NCBI GenBank assembly: GCA_963714145.1 | Contig: OY970235.1 | Location: forward strand, 6,386,001 to 6,450,000 | DNA: 64,000 bases | DNA from: JBBWZH01 sp035544115 | GTDB taxonomy: Bacteria; Actinomycetota; Actinomycetes; Mycobacteriales; CADCTP01 | Direction of reading: 5' to 3' | Shown here: one piece after another, positions 25,254 through 33,858 of the stretch | How the letters are laid out: the number at the start of each line of letters is the position of its first letter | Numbering within the stretch: the first letter of the stretch is position 1 | The notes under the pieces: generated by a model | The model's database searches: none | What the model was told of the DNA's origin: nothing | The model's input: the letters and a program-made list of their open reading frames with translations, nothing else | Translations under genes and position numbers: made by a program

Positions 25254-27262
25254 ACCGATCCGGGGTCGGCGGGCGGCGGCGCTGGTACGCGCGGGTGCTG
25301 GTGGTCGGGCTGGGGCCGCTGGCCTGGCTGGTGCTCGCCGCGATGCCGGCCTGGGCGCACGCCGAGCTGACCGCGACCGACCCGGCCAACGGCGCGCACC
25401 TGGACCGGGCGCCGACCGAGATCGTGCTGCGGTTCAGCCAGCCGGTAACGCCGGTCGCCGGTGGCGTCCGGCTGCTGGACACCCGTGGCCGGCAGGTCGG
25501 TCCCGCCGACGCCGGCACGGTGCCCGGCCGGCCGGAGCAGGTGCGGCTGCCGGTCGCGGCCGGGCTGCCCGACGGCTACTACGTGCTGTCCTGGCGGGTG
25601 GTCTCGCTCGATTCGCACCCAGTCGCCGGCGCGTTGACCTTCTCGGTTGGCGCGGCGGCCGGCGCCGGCCCCGCGGAGCTGCCCGGCGGTGGCACCAGCC
25701 GGGCGCTGACCATCGCGTTCTGGCTGGTCCGTGGCGTCGGCTACCTCACCCTCGCGCTGCTCGTCGGCGGTGGCTACTTCGTGCTGATCTGCCAGCGGGA
25801 CGGGACCGACGACCGGTCCCGCCGGCTGCTGCGCGCCGGTTGGTACGGCTCGATCGCGGCGGCGGTCGGCGCGCTGCTCTTGCAGGGGCCGTACGTGGCC
25901 GGCGGCTCGCTGGCCCGGGCGCTGGACCCGGCGCTGCTCGGCGCCACCCTGCACGACAACTACGGCCTGCTCGTCGCCGCCCGGCTGGGACTGCTGGTCG
26001 CCGGCTGGCCGCTGCTGGTCCGCCTCGTCGCCGCCCGGACACCGGCCCCGGCCGACCCGGCCGCACCCCGGCCGTCCTCGGTCCAGCCGTCGTCAGCCCG
26101 GCCGTCGTCAGCCCGGCCGTCCCGGGCCGAGCCGGCCGCGGCCGAGCCGGCTGGAGTCGGCCGCGCCGGCGCAGCCGGACCCGGCAAGGCCGGCGCAGCC
26201 GGACCCGGCCGGACCAGCGCGGCCGGACTCGGCAAGGCCCGGCCCGGCGGCGGGCTGGCCACGGCCCGGCTCACGACCGCCCGGCCGGCCACGGCCGGAC
26301 TCGTCGGAGCTGGCTTGATCGCGGCCGGGCTGGCCGCGACCTGGGCAGCCGGCGGGCATGCGCGGGCCGGCGCGGACGTGCCGGTGGCCATACTCGCCGA
26401 CACCGTGCACCTGCTGGCCATGTCGGTCTGGCTGGGCGGGCTGGTGTTCCTGGTCGCCGGTGTGCTGGCGCCGGGGCAGCCGGTCGGCGCGGCGGCGGCC
26501 GCGCTGACCCGGTTCTCGCGTACCGCGATGATCGCGGTGGTCGTGCTGGTGCTGACCGGGACCTTCCAGGCCTGGCGCGAGCTGGTCGGCAGCGGGCCGC
26601 TCACCGGCTCGCCCTGGGTGGGTCTGCTGGTCTTCAAGGTCGCCGCGTTCGGGCTGCTGATCGTGCTGGCCGCCGGCTCGCGCGCGCTGGTCCGGTCCCG
26701 CTACCTGCGGCCGGTCACCGCCGCGCCGCCCCGGGCCGGCCGGGCCGGCCGGGCGGCCCGCCGGCGGGACCAGGCTGAGCAGACGGACGCCATCGCCACC
26801 CTGGCCCGGCTGCGCCGCCCGGTCGGGTACGAGGTCGCGCTCGCGGTCGGCGTACTCGGGCTGACCGCGGCGCTGGTCGCCACCTCGCCGCAGCCGTCCG
26901 GGCTGGCGCTGGCCGCGGCACCCGCCGCGTACGCCGGGCCGTACCGGGGTGCGGTCACGCTGGCCGGCGGCAACACCGTCGACGTCTGGCTGGACCCGGC
27001 CCGCCCCGGTCGCAACGAGCTCGTGCTCAACGTCCGCAAGCCGGACGGGACCAGCCTGGACGTTCCCGGCCTGGACGCGAAGCTCACCGTGCCGGCGGTG
27101 GACTCCGCGGCCGTCCCGATCCCGCTGCGCCGGACCGGCCCGGGCCAGTACATCGCCCGCGATCTGGCCGTGCCGGCCGCCGGCGTCTGCCGCCTGCAAC
27201 TGCACGTCCGCACCGGCGAGTTCGACGCGGCCACCAGCACCCTCGACATCGCCGTCCGCTGA
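25250..27262 (+). CDS. CopC-CopD fusion copper resistance/import protein
   Basis: 670 residues. A signal segment ends at AWAH, whose His37 would be the N-terminal copper ligand of the CopC domain (about 37-135). The domain also has the conserved DSHPVAG. Then come CopD-type membrane helices in two blocks (about 150-260 and 350-490), separated by an Ala/Pro/Ser-rich linker. A C-terminal extracytoplasmic beta domain (about 560-670) resembles YtkA/FixH-like copper-binding modules. CopC binds periplasmic copper and CopD moves it through the membrane. Coupled to the upstream regulator by ATGA and convergent with the multicopper oxidase gene, it fits a copper supply or detoxification unit. Confidence 0.88.
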   Translation: MNRSGVGGRRRWYARVLVVGLGPLAWLVLAAMPAWAHAELTATDPANGAHLDRAPTEIVLRFSQPVTPVAGGVRLLDTRGRQVGPADAGTVPGRPEQVRLPVAAGLPDGYYVLSWRVVSLDSHPVAGALTFSVGAAAGAGPAELPGGGTSRALTIAFWLVRGVGYLTLALLVGGGYFVLICQRDGTDDRSRRLLRAGWYGSIAAAVGALLLQGPYVAGGSLARALDPALLGATLHDNYGLLVAARLGLLVAGWPLLVRLVAARTPAPADPAAPRPSSVQPSSARPSSARPSRAEPAAAEPAGVGRAGAAGPGKAGAAGPGRTSAAGLGKARPGGGLATARLTTARPATAGLVGAGLIAAGLAATWAAGGHARAGADVPVAILADTVHLLAMSVWLGGLVFLVAGVLAPGQPVGAAAAALTRFSRTAMIAVVVLVLTGTFQAWRELVGSGPLTGSPWVGLLVFKVAAFGLLIVLAAGSRALVRSRYLRPVTAAPPRAGRAGRAARRRDQAEQTDAIATLARLRRPVGYEVALAVGVLGLTAALVATSPQPSGLALAAAPAAYAGPYRGAVTLAGGNTVDVWLDPARPGRNELVLNVRKPDGTSLDVPGLDAKLTVPAVDSAAVPIPLRRTGPGQYIARDLAVPAAGVCRLQLHVRTGEFDAATSTLDIAVR

Positions 27263-27313
27263 TCCGGGCGCAACCCCGCGAGGCCGCACCGGCCCGACCG
27301 CCGGCGCCTACTC

Positions 27314-27556
27314 CGGACCGTCCACACTTGACCGTCCGCACAGGACCGTCCATACGGACCATCCGCACGGAACCGTCCATGCGGGACCGTCCACAAAGAA
27401 CCATCCGCACAGAACCAACCGCACGCGACCATCCGCACGGGACAATCCGCACGAGCAGTTCGGCTCAGAACCGTCCACACGGAACCGTCGGCACCGACGG
27501 TCCAGACGGAGCGGTTCACACTGAGCCGTCCGAGCGGAGTGGTCTGAACGGAGCGA
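27314..27556. repeat. 14-bp minisatellite, about 17 degenerate copies
   Basis: Between copCD and the multicopper oxidase gene, a unit close to ACCGTCCACACGGA repeats at a 14-bp period. The first ten copies are clear and the later ones degenerate. Each unit has CCGT/ACGG arms, so single units are weak palindromes. The period is not a multiple of three and no frame has a start and normal codon use, so it is judged non-coding. The whole 394-bp gap (27,263-27,656) holds this array, a palindrome at 27,574 and a terminator. Confidence 0.8.
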
Positions 27557-27573
27557 GCCGTCGACCGGGATCC

Positions 27574-27586
27574 GTCCACTGTGGAC
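27574..27586. repeat. GTCCACWGTGGAC palindrome, perfect copy 2
   Basis: GTCCACTGTGGAC at the distal edge of the minisatellite. It is the only perfect copy outside a coding region. Confidence 0.6.
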
Positions 27587-27601
27587 TTTCGAAGCACAGC
27601 A

Positions 27602-27641
27602 GTGGGTGGTGGGGCCCGAGCGTTCGGGCCCCACCACCCAC
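27602..27641. terminator. Perfect 18-bp stem bidirectional terminator
   Basis: GTGGGTGGTGGGGCCCGA (27,602-27,619), loop GCGT, then its exact complement (27,624-27,641). It lies between the convergent copCD and multicopper oxidase genes. There is no T-run, as is usual for high-GC actinomycete terminators. Confidence 0.85.
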
Positions 27642-27656
27642 CAGCTAGCTAGCTAC

Positions 27657-30600
27657 CTACAGCCTGGCGAGGTTGGGCAACGTGGTGGCGGCCGGCGCCA
27701 CCCGGAAGAGGCCCCACAGCCCGGCGGCGGTGAACTGCTGCCGGGTATCGCCGTAGCGGTAGTCGCCGGCCGACGGCACCGGACCGCCGGACGCGCCGAC
27801 CATGACGGCGTCGAGCGTCTCCCCGGCGGTGATCGTCCGGGAGGTCAGCAACGACGACCGCTTGTCGGTGGTGCCGTTCCACATCAGCGGTTCCTTCGGG
27901 AAGACGTGCCCGCCGACCGCGAAGGAGTGGAACTGGTCCGAGCCGCCGATGCCGACCCGGAAGACCACCTGGTCACCGGCGTACGACCGGAACAGCGGGG
28001 TGTCCGGGTCGCCGTGCACCGCCGAACTGAACGCCGTCGAGAAGTCCGGCGACGGGTTCGGCGGCGAGGTGGTCAACCCCAGCCGCACGGTCAGCGGCTC
28101 GCTGCTGTAGCTGACCGTGTTCCACCCCTTGTCCGCGACCGGTGGGTTGGCGCCGGTGGTAAGGCTGTTCACCCCGGCCCCGGCCACCACGTCCTGGTAC
28201 GGGACGATGCTGCGGCCCACCTGCTGGTCGGTGACCTCCATCGTCAGCGCGAACTCCCGGAACCGGACCGAGTTCGGCACCCGGATGATCGCCTGCGCGC
28301 TGGTCGCGGTGGCACCGAGCGGGGTGTTGTCCGAGCTGTTGAACCAGCTCGACCCCTGCGGCTCCACGATCAGCAGGCCGTACCCGCCGTGCCGCTGGGA
28401 TGCCTCGCTCCCGACGTTGCGGAAGATCGCGGTGCCCAGTTGCTGGTCGGCGTAGTACTGGTAGGTGATCGCCTGCCCGGCGCCGACGGTGGTGTCGGGG
28501 TTGAGCCCGATCGCACCGCCGCCGGAGGTCTGCGGGTTGGCCTGCAACAGGCTCAGGTCCAACCCGGCGCGGGTGCCGCCGTACAGCGAGCCGGCCGGCA
28601 CCTGGTTGCGCAAGGTGATCTGGACGCAGTCCCGCGCGTTGGCCCGCAGCACCAGCGGCTCCACCCGCTTCGTGCCGGCCCGGATCGCCGCCACGTCCGA
28701 GCTGAGCGCGTAGATCACCCCGTTCGCGTCGGTGAACGGCGCCGACGGCAGCGTCGCGGTCAGCAGCGAGACGTCGTAGTTCCGTCTCGGTGCGGTGGCC
28801 GGGCACGGGTTGGTGGTGGACGAGACGACCCCGGACTGGGTCGCCGGCGGTGGGTTCGGCCCGGGTGTCTGCTGGGTGTTCCCGGCCGCCGCGGTGAGCA
28901 GCGGGAACCCGGTGCCACTCGGCGGTGCGGTCCGGTCCGGCAGCGGGGTCAGGTTGGCCTGCCGCCGGTCGTGCACCCGGAGCAGGCCCCAGGCGCCGGT
29001 CTCGAAGGCGAAGTTGCGGGTGCTGTAGTACATGTAGTCGCCGGGTATCCGGGACGGCCCACCGGCACCGCCGTCCAGGACGTAGTCGAACCGCTCGGAG
29101 ATGCCGGTGGTGGCCGTGTCGACGAGTTGGCCGTCGGCGTTGAACCGCTCCGATCGGAACCGGTGCCCCTGGATCCGCAGTGCCTCGGCCCGCTCGGCCA
29201 GCCCGATGGTGCGGATCACCACCGGGTCGCCGGCGTACGCCCGCAGCAGCGGCGTTCTCGGGTCGCCGTACTTGACCGAGGAGAACGCGTACGGGTCGAC
29301 CGCGGCGACGGTCGTGTTGGTGGTGTTGTTGCCGGTCCCGTCGTTCACGTTGGTCGTGGCGGTCCGGCATACCGTGCCGTTGAACTCCTGCCGCTGGTCG
29401 GTGGTGTTCGGGTCGGCCGGCGTGGCGCCGGGCGGTACCCGTTCGCCGATCGGCGCGGCCCGCAGGTTGATGGAGCCCTCCTCGCACTCCTGTCCGAAGT
29501 TGCGGTTCTGGCCGCCGAGCGCGGGGTTGGTCAGCTCAGGTCTACCTCGTCGCCCGTTGCTGAGGAAGATCATGAACTCCCGGAACGAGCCGCTCTGGCC
29601 GACGCCGACCGAGCGGTTGGTGTAGATGTCCGCGGTCGCGCCGCTGCGGATCAGCGCACCGGTCGCCGGGTCGTGGTAGCTGGACCCGGCCGGTTCGATG
29701 ATGTGCGCCCCGAACAGGCCGTGCGCCCAGGACTTGATCCCGTCGACGTGGTCGTGCCAGAACACCGTGCCGGAGTCCACGTCGGAGAACCAGCGGTACT
29801 GGGCGAACTCCACCGTGACCGGCTCACCGGTCACGTGCGCCTGCCCGAGCGGCCGGTCGACGGTGAGCGTCGTGCCGGTGATCGCGGTGATCGTGCGGAC
29901 CTCGATGTCCGCGCGGCCGGCGCCGACGGCCACCGAGATACCCGGCCGCAACCGGGCCGTGCTGGTCACCGGCACCGACGTCGCGCCGGCGGGGATGGCC
30001 GCGGCCGTCGTCCCGCCGTCCTTGGCGTCGGTGTACACCGACTGCTCGTAGGAGAACCCGGTGATCACCCCGTCCGAGGCCCGCGGGTCGAACTGCACGA
30101 AGTGGGTGTGCATGTTGACCTTCTGCTGGACGTTCGGATCCAGCTCGCTGGACAGCGTGATCGCCACGCAGTCGCCCACGTTGGACCGGATCACCAGCGG
30201 CTCGGGCGACTTCGTGCCCGCCCTGGCCGCCGCGACCAGCGCGTCCTTGTCCTCGTTCAGGACGTAGACCTCGCCGTCCGGATCCCGCTCCCGGATGGTC
30301 TGCTGCAACGGGACGCTCACCGCGGTCACGTTGTACGTCCGCACCGGCGCGCTGGCCGGGCACAGGCCGTCGGGTCTGTTCGGGCTCGCCGTGTCACCCA
30401 GGAACGGCGCCCCGGAGTGGCCGTTCGGCGAGAACGGCGGGCGTTTACCGAAGTGCGGCCGCAGCATCGGCCAGGCCGCCCGGCCGTTCACCGGGTTGAA
30501 CATGATGTCCGGCCGCACCCCCGGCGTGGGCGACGCGAAGTCCGGCCACACCGTGGTGTCCTCCGGCTCGCCCTGGTAGACCGGCGCGGTCGCGGTGCCG

Positions 30601-32825
30601 GCCTTGGTCCAGTCCCAGACGGTGGCGTCGATGTCGTCCAGCCGGACGCCCTGTGGCGGCAGCTGGCCCTCGACCAGGCTCTCCAGCGAGACCTGGGTGG
30701 CCGGGTTGGTGAGGTTGGCCTGCAGCACGACGGTCCGGCCGCCGATCGACCGGCCGAGCAGGCCGGCCGAGGTGACCGCGGTCGGCGCCGCGGCCCGGTT
30801 CGGCAGCGTCGCCAGGTCGGCCTGCCGGGTGTCGTACACCCGCCAGAAGCTCCACATCCCGGCGATGTAGTGGTGCGCGATGTGGCAGTGGTAGAGGAAG
30901 TCGCCGGCCGCCTGCTGGCACCCGCCGGCACCGCACTCGTGCTCCAGGTTGTACGACTCCTGCGGGCTCACGGTCTGCGAGTCGAGCCGGATGGAGCGCG
31001 CGTTCTGCACCGGCACCTTGGTCAGGCCGCCGTCCATGTCGGTGTCGTCCGCGTCCGGGTTCTGCCGCCACCGGTCGCCGCCGCCGTGCAGGTGATGCAC
31101 GTGCAGCTGCTCAAAACCCGGGTGCACCAACCTGGTCTTGGTCGGCTCGCCGAGGTAGGAACGCGGCATCGGGGTGGCCGGATCGCCGTTCGCGTACGAC
31201 CCGTAGGCCAGCGACTCGGCCGCCCGCAGCTGCGCGTCGGTCTGGCCGGCCGCGCCGAGCAGCCGCAGCCGGCGGAAGAACGGCTCGCTGCGGTAGTTCA
31301 GCGCCCGGCTGGCCGGCCGGTAGACGTTGGTGGTCGCACCGCCGGCCGCGGCCGCGGCGACGTCCACCATCGGCAGGGTGGGGCCGTTGCCGTCCGGGTC
31401 GGCGCCCACGCCGACCGACCCAACCTCCCGCGGTGGCCGGCGGACGTTGAAGTTCTCGTCCCCGACCTCGTGGTACATGATCGTGAACTCGCGGAAGGTG
31501 GGCTCGCCGGGCGAGGTCACCATCGCGTCCCAGCTGTTCCAGGTGAGGTCCGCGGTGCGGTTCGCCCCCGTCCTCGGGTCGAACCAGCGGGCCCCGCTCG
31601 GCTCGGCCACCAGCGCGCCGAACAGGCCGTGCGCGGTCAGCTGGCTCGACTCGCCGCCACTGCGGAACGGCTTGGCACCCTCGCCCATCAGCGGGTCCAG
31701 GTAGTAGCGGTAGGTGTGCGTGCCGCCCGGCGGGATCAGCAGCGTCCCCGGGTTGTTGCCCACCGCCTCGCCGCCCTCGGCGACGTCGTACGCGACACCC
31801 TGCAGCTCCAGCGAGATGGCCGGGATCCCGCCCGGCTGGGTGATCACCGCGCCCGGGCCGCCGCGCGGTGGCGCGGTCAGCTTGTTGGTCAGGTTGACCA
31901 CCACGCAGGTGCCCAGGTTGGCCCGCATGACCAGCGGTTGGATCGGGTCATCGGCCAGGCCGGTGGAGACCTTGGCGCCGGTGGTGGCGCCGTTCGGGTC
32001 CCGGGCGGCGGCCTGCAGCGCCGCCTCCTGGGTCCGGACGGCGGCCTCGTCGGCGTTCAGCACGTACATGTAGCCGAACGGGTCGTGGTCGCCGAACCGG
32101 TCCAGGGTGATGTCCACGTTGATGGCCGAGACGTCGTAGGTGCGGGTCGGCGCGGTGGCGCAACCGCCGGTGGCCAGCACCTCGTCGTCCCCCGGCGCCG
32201 CGGCCGGCGCGGCACCGGCCGGCAGCGCCGGCACGGCCGCGGTGATCAGGGCCACCGCGCCGGTGACGAGGCCGGCCCGCAACGCCCGGCGGGCCGAGCG
32301 GCCCGGGCGCCGGAAGGCCAGCGCGGCCGAGGCCAGCAGCACGGTGCCGAACACCACCGGCTGCGCGGACAGCGCCGACCGGACCGCGGCCAACGCGGCC
32401 CCGGCCAGCCCGGGTGCGGCCGCCACACCATGGTGATGGCCGGCGGCGGCGCCGTGCAGCAGTTGATGCACGCCGCTCTGGACAGCGAGCAGCGGCACCG
32501 CCAGCGGCAGCCAGAACAGCGCGACCAGGCCGGCGTACCGGTCGCTGGGCCGGCGGTCGCCGCCCCGGGCGGGCAGCACCCGATCGGCCAGCCAGAGCGC
32601 GGCAGCCAGCACCGGGATCGTCAGCATCAGGTCGAGCGCGACGTCCCGGGCGTGGTCGGGCAGGATCGCCTGCCCCGGCCCGCTCGCGCCGATGGTCCCC
32701 AACAGGTGCAGCCACAGTACGGCGGCGGCTGACCCGGCGAGGGTGAGGACGGCCCGGCGGCGGAACTCGTCCGGCGGGCGGCCCGCTGGTGCTCGTTGCG
32801 GATCGGATCTTTCGGGTGGATGCAC
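27657..32825 (-). CDS. Giant multicopper oxidase with N-terminal membrane domain
   Basis: About 1722 residues, far larger than the usual 500-residue laccase or CueO. The N-terminus holds about four membrane helices (up to about residue 190) with a His-rich loop (LLHGAAAGHHHG). It is followed by repeated cupredoxin domains, each opening with a (R)TY(N/D)V segment (C.A.AP.R.Y.V). Copper motifs seen are HVHHLHGGGDRW, the type 1/type 3 cluster GDFLYHCHIAHHYIAGMW, VNMHTHFVQFD and FWHDHVDG. Size and layout recall six-domain oxidases such as ceruloplasmin and the Mn(II) oxidase MnxG. Substrate is not known; metal oxidation (Cu(I), Fe(II) or Mn(II)) is inference. The GTG at 32,825 (GGGGCG upstream) is preferred; the frame is open to 32,927 but with rare codons. 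It probably forms an operon with the gene at 32,986. Confidence 0.85.
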   Translation of the reverse strand: MHPPERSDPQRAPAGRPPDEFRRRAVLTLAGSAAAVLWLHLLGTIGASGPGQAILPDHARDVALDLMLTIPVLAAALWLADRVLPARGGDRRPSDRYAGLVALFWLPLAVPLLAVQSGVHQLLHGAAAGHHHGVAAAPGLAGAALAAVRSALSAQPVVFGTVLLASAALAFRRPGRSARRALRAGLVTGAVALITAAVPALPAGAAPAAAPGDDEVLATGGCATAPTRTYDVSAINVDITLDRFGDHDPFGYMYVLNADEAAVRTQEAALQAAARDPNGATTGAKVSTGLADDPIQPLVMRANLGTCVVVNLTNKLTAPPRGGPGAVITQPGGIPAISLELQGVAYDVAEGGEAVGNNPGTLLIPPGGTHTYRYYLDPLMGEGAKPFRSGGESSQLTAHGLFGALVAEPSGARWFDPRTGANRTADLTWNSWDAMVTSPGEPTFREFTIMYHEVGDENFNVRRPPREVGSVGVGADPDGNGPTLPMVDVAAAAAGGATTNVYRPASRALNYRSEPFFRRLRLLGAAGQTDAQLRAAESLAYGSYANGDPATPMPRSYLGEPTKTRLVHPGFEQLHVHHLHGGGDRWRQNPDADDTDMDGGLTKVPVQNARSIRLDSQTVSPQESYNLEHECGAGGCQQAAGDFLYHCHIAHHYIAGMWSFWRVYDTRQADLATLPNRAAAPTAVTSAGLLGRSIGGRTVVLQANLTNPATQVSLESLVEGQLPPQGVRLDDIDATVWDWTKAGTATAPVYQGEPEDTTVWPDFASPTPGVRPDIMFNPVNGRAAWPMLRPHFGKRPPFSPNGHSGAPFLGDTASPNRPDGLCPASAPVRTYNVTAVSVPLQQTIRERDPDGEVYVLNEDKDALVAAARAGTKSPEPLVIRSNVGDCVAITLSSELDPNVQQKVNMHTHFVQFDPRASDGVITGFSYEQSVYTDAKDGGTTAAAIPAGATSVPVTSTARLRPGISVAVGAGRADIEVRTITAITGTTLTVDRPLGQAHVTGEPVTVEFAQYRWFSDVDSGTVFWHDHVDGIKSWAHGLFGAHIIEPAGSSYHDPATGALIRSGATADIYTNRSVGVGQSGSFREFMIFLSNGRRGRPELTNPALGGQNRNFGQECEEGSINLRAAPIGERVPPGATPADPNTTDQRQEFNGTVCRTATTNVNDGTGNNTTNTTVAAVDPYAFSSVKYGDPRTPLLRAYAGDPVVIRTIGLAERAEALRIQGHRFRSERFNADGQLVDTATTGISERFDYVLDGGAGGPSRIPGDYMYYSTRNFAFETGAWGLLRVHDRRQANLTPLPDRTAPPSGTGFPLLTAAAGNTQQTPGPNPPPATQSGVVSSTTNPCPATAPRRNYDVSLLTATLPSAPFTDANGVIYALSSDVAAIRAGTKRVEPLVLRANARDCVQITLRNQVPAGSLYGGTRAGLDLSLLQANPQTSGGGAIGLNPDTTVGAGQAITYQYYADQQLGTAIFRNVGSEASQRHGGYGLLIVEPQGSSWFNSSDNTPLGATATSAQAIIRVPNSVRFREFALTMEVTDQQVGRSIVPYQDVVAGAGVNSLTTGANPPVADKGWNTVSYSSEPLTVRLGLTTSPPNPSPDFSTAFSSAVHGDPDTPLFRSYAGDQVVFRVGIGGSDQFHSFAVGGHVFPKEPLMWNGTTDKRSSLLTSRTITAGETLDAVMVGASGGPVPSAGDYRYGDTRQQFTAAGLWGLFRVAPAATTLPNLARL

Positions 32826-32985
32826 GCTGGCGCCCCAATCGAGTTGGCGGATGGGTATACCGATCAGGGGTCTTCTCCCTGGCTCAGCCGAAGCCATGAC
32901 CGTTGCTGGTTGGTACCGGGCCGCCACCCGTGTTGCCTTGTCCCCCCTGCTGCTCAGTCCCCGGGCCGGCTCGTCCGGCCGGCCG

Positions 32986-33621
32986 TCAGTGGGAATGCGC
33001 CGGCGTGCCGAGCGACACGGCCAGGCGGGTCGTCCGCCCGTCCCGGGTCCACTCCAGCACCCAGCCCTGCTGGGCGACGCGCTCGTTCGGCACGTCGAAG
33101 AAGACCCCGCCGGTCACGCCGTTGCGCGGGTTCAGCCGGGTGAAGCCGCCGAACGTGTCACCCTCCGCCGGCCAGCGGCCGCCGCGCTCGTCCCGCAGCA
33201 CGAACTCGACCGCCGGGTCGACCGCCCGGGCCGCGTCGTTGCCGTTGGCCAGGTTCATCCGGACCAGCAGGCGGGTCTGCCCGTCGGCCGGCATCCCCGG
33301 CATCATCTGCGCCGGCATCTGGTAGCCGGCCGGGTCGCCCACCGCCGCCGCGGTGCCGTTGCCGCTGGCCGGGATCGGATCGGCGTGCGCGTGGTCCAGC
33401 CACTGCGCGCCGGTCACCGCCGCCTGCAGACCGTCCAGGCCGGCCTGCGGTTCCGCCGGCCCGGCCGCGGCCCCGCGCGAGATCAGGCCGGCCTGCACCA
33501 GCCCGACGACCGCGACCACAGTGGACAGTGCGAGGAGCGCCGCGATGCCGGCGCCGCGGAACCCGCGCCGGCTCGGAGCTTTGTCGGGCCTGCGCCCGTT
33601 GCCTGCTGGTACCCGAGACAT
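32986..33621 (-). CDS. Membrane-anchored secreted protein with Met/His-rich copper-like motifs
   Basis: 211 residues with one N-terminal membrane segment (about 24-48). The secreted domain contains LDHAHADP, a Met cluster (YQMPAQMMPGMPADG) and an all-beta C-terminal half ending AHSH. Met and His clusters of this kind often bind Cu(I)/Cu(II) outside the membrane. No family is recognised. It precedes the giant multicopper oxidase on the same strand with a gap of about 160 bp, so it may deliver metal to it or form part of its complex, as small partner subunits do for MnxG. The function is inference from context. Confidence 0.75.
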   Translation of the reverse strand: MSRVPAGNGRRPDKAPSRRGFRGAGIAALLALSTVVAVVGLVQAGLISRGAAAGPAEPQAGLDGLQAAVTGAQWLDHAHADPIPASGNGTAAAVGDPAGYQMPAQMMPGMPADGQTRLLVRMNLANGNDAARAVDPAVEFVLRDERGGRWPAEGDTFGGFTRLNPRNGVTGGVFFDVPNERVAQQGWVLEWTRDGRTTRLAVSLGTPAHSH

Positions 33622-33740
33622 CGTTGGCCGGCCTCACGATCGAGACGGGGATGCCTGCTGATCAACAGGCGAGGCGATCGTAGGTCGCCGGAGGCGCCAC
33701 CCGGCAGCCCAGGAATAGTCCCGGGGCTGGTCCGACCACC

Positions 33741-33858
33741 GCTGTGCTTGCCAGTTCGCGGCGCTGCGCGCCAGACGCGACGTCTTCCCTCGGCACCGCG
33801 CAGCGACTCCGTCGGCGCGTTGCCTCAGTCCAGACGCCGCTGCGCTCCGCTCCGCTCA
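33741..33858. repeat. Dispersed intergenic repeat, copy 2 (inverted, B-A order)
   Basis: Read on the minus strand this is TGAGCGGAGCGGAGCGC...GGTGCCGAGGGAAGACGTCGC...GCGAACTGG, matching copy 1 at 9218-9374 over more than 100 bp with few mismatches. It begins on the stop codon of the TIR-STAND gene, just as copy 1 begins on the eccE stop. The 33,622-33,740 remainder of the gap shows no gene. Confidence 0.8.

Noticed and set aside
27308..27637. Small Cys/Trp-rich protein encoded in the 14-bp minisatellite
   Set aside because: The repeat period is not a multiple of three, so the apparent peptide repeats are a by-product, and no ribosome site or host codon bias is present.
27606..32732. Very long open frame on the plus strand opposite the multicopper oxidase
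   Set aside because: It is a GC-rich antisense shadow: amino-acid composition is dominated by Arg/Val/Gly/Pro repeats, and the opposite strand has clear copper motifs and codon bias.
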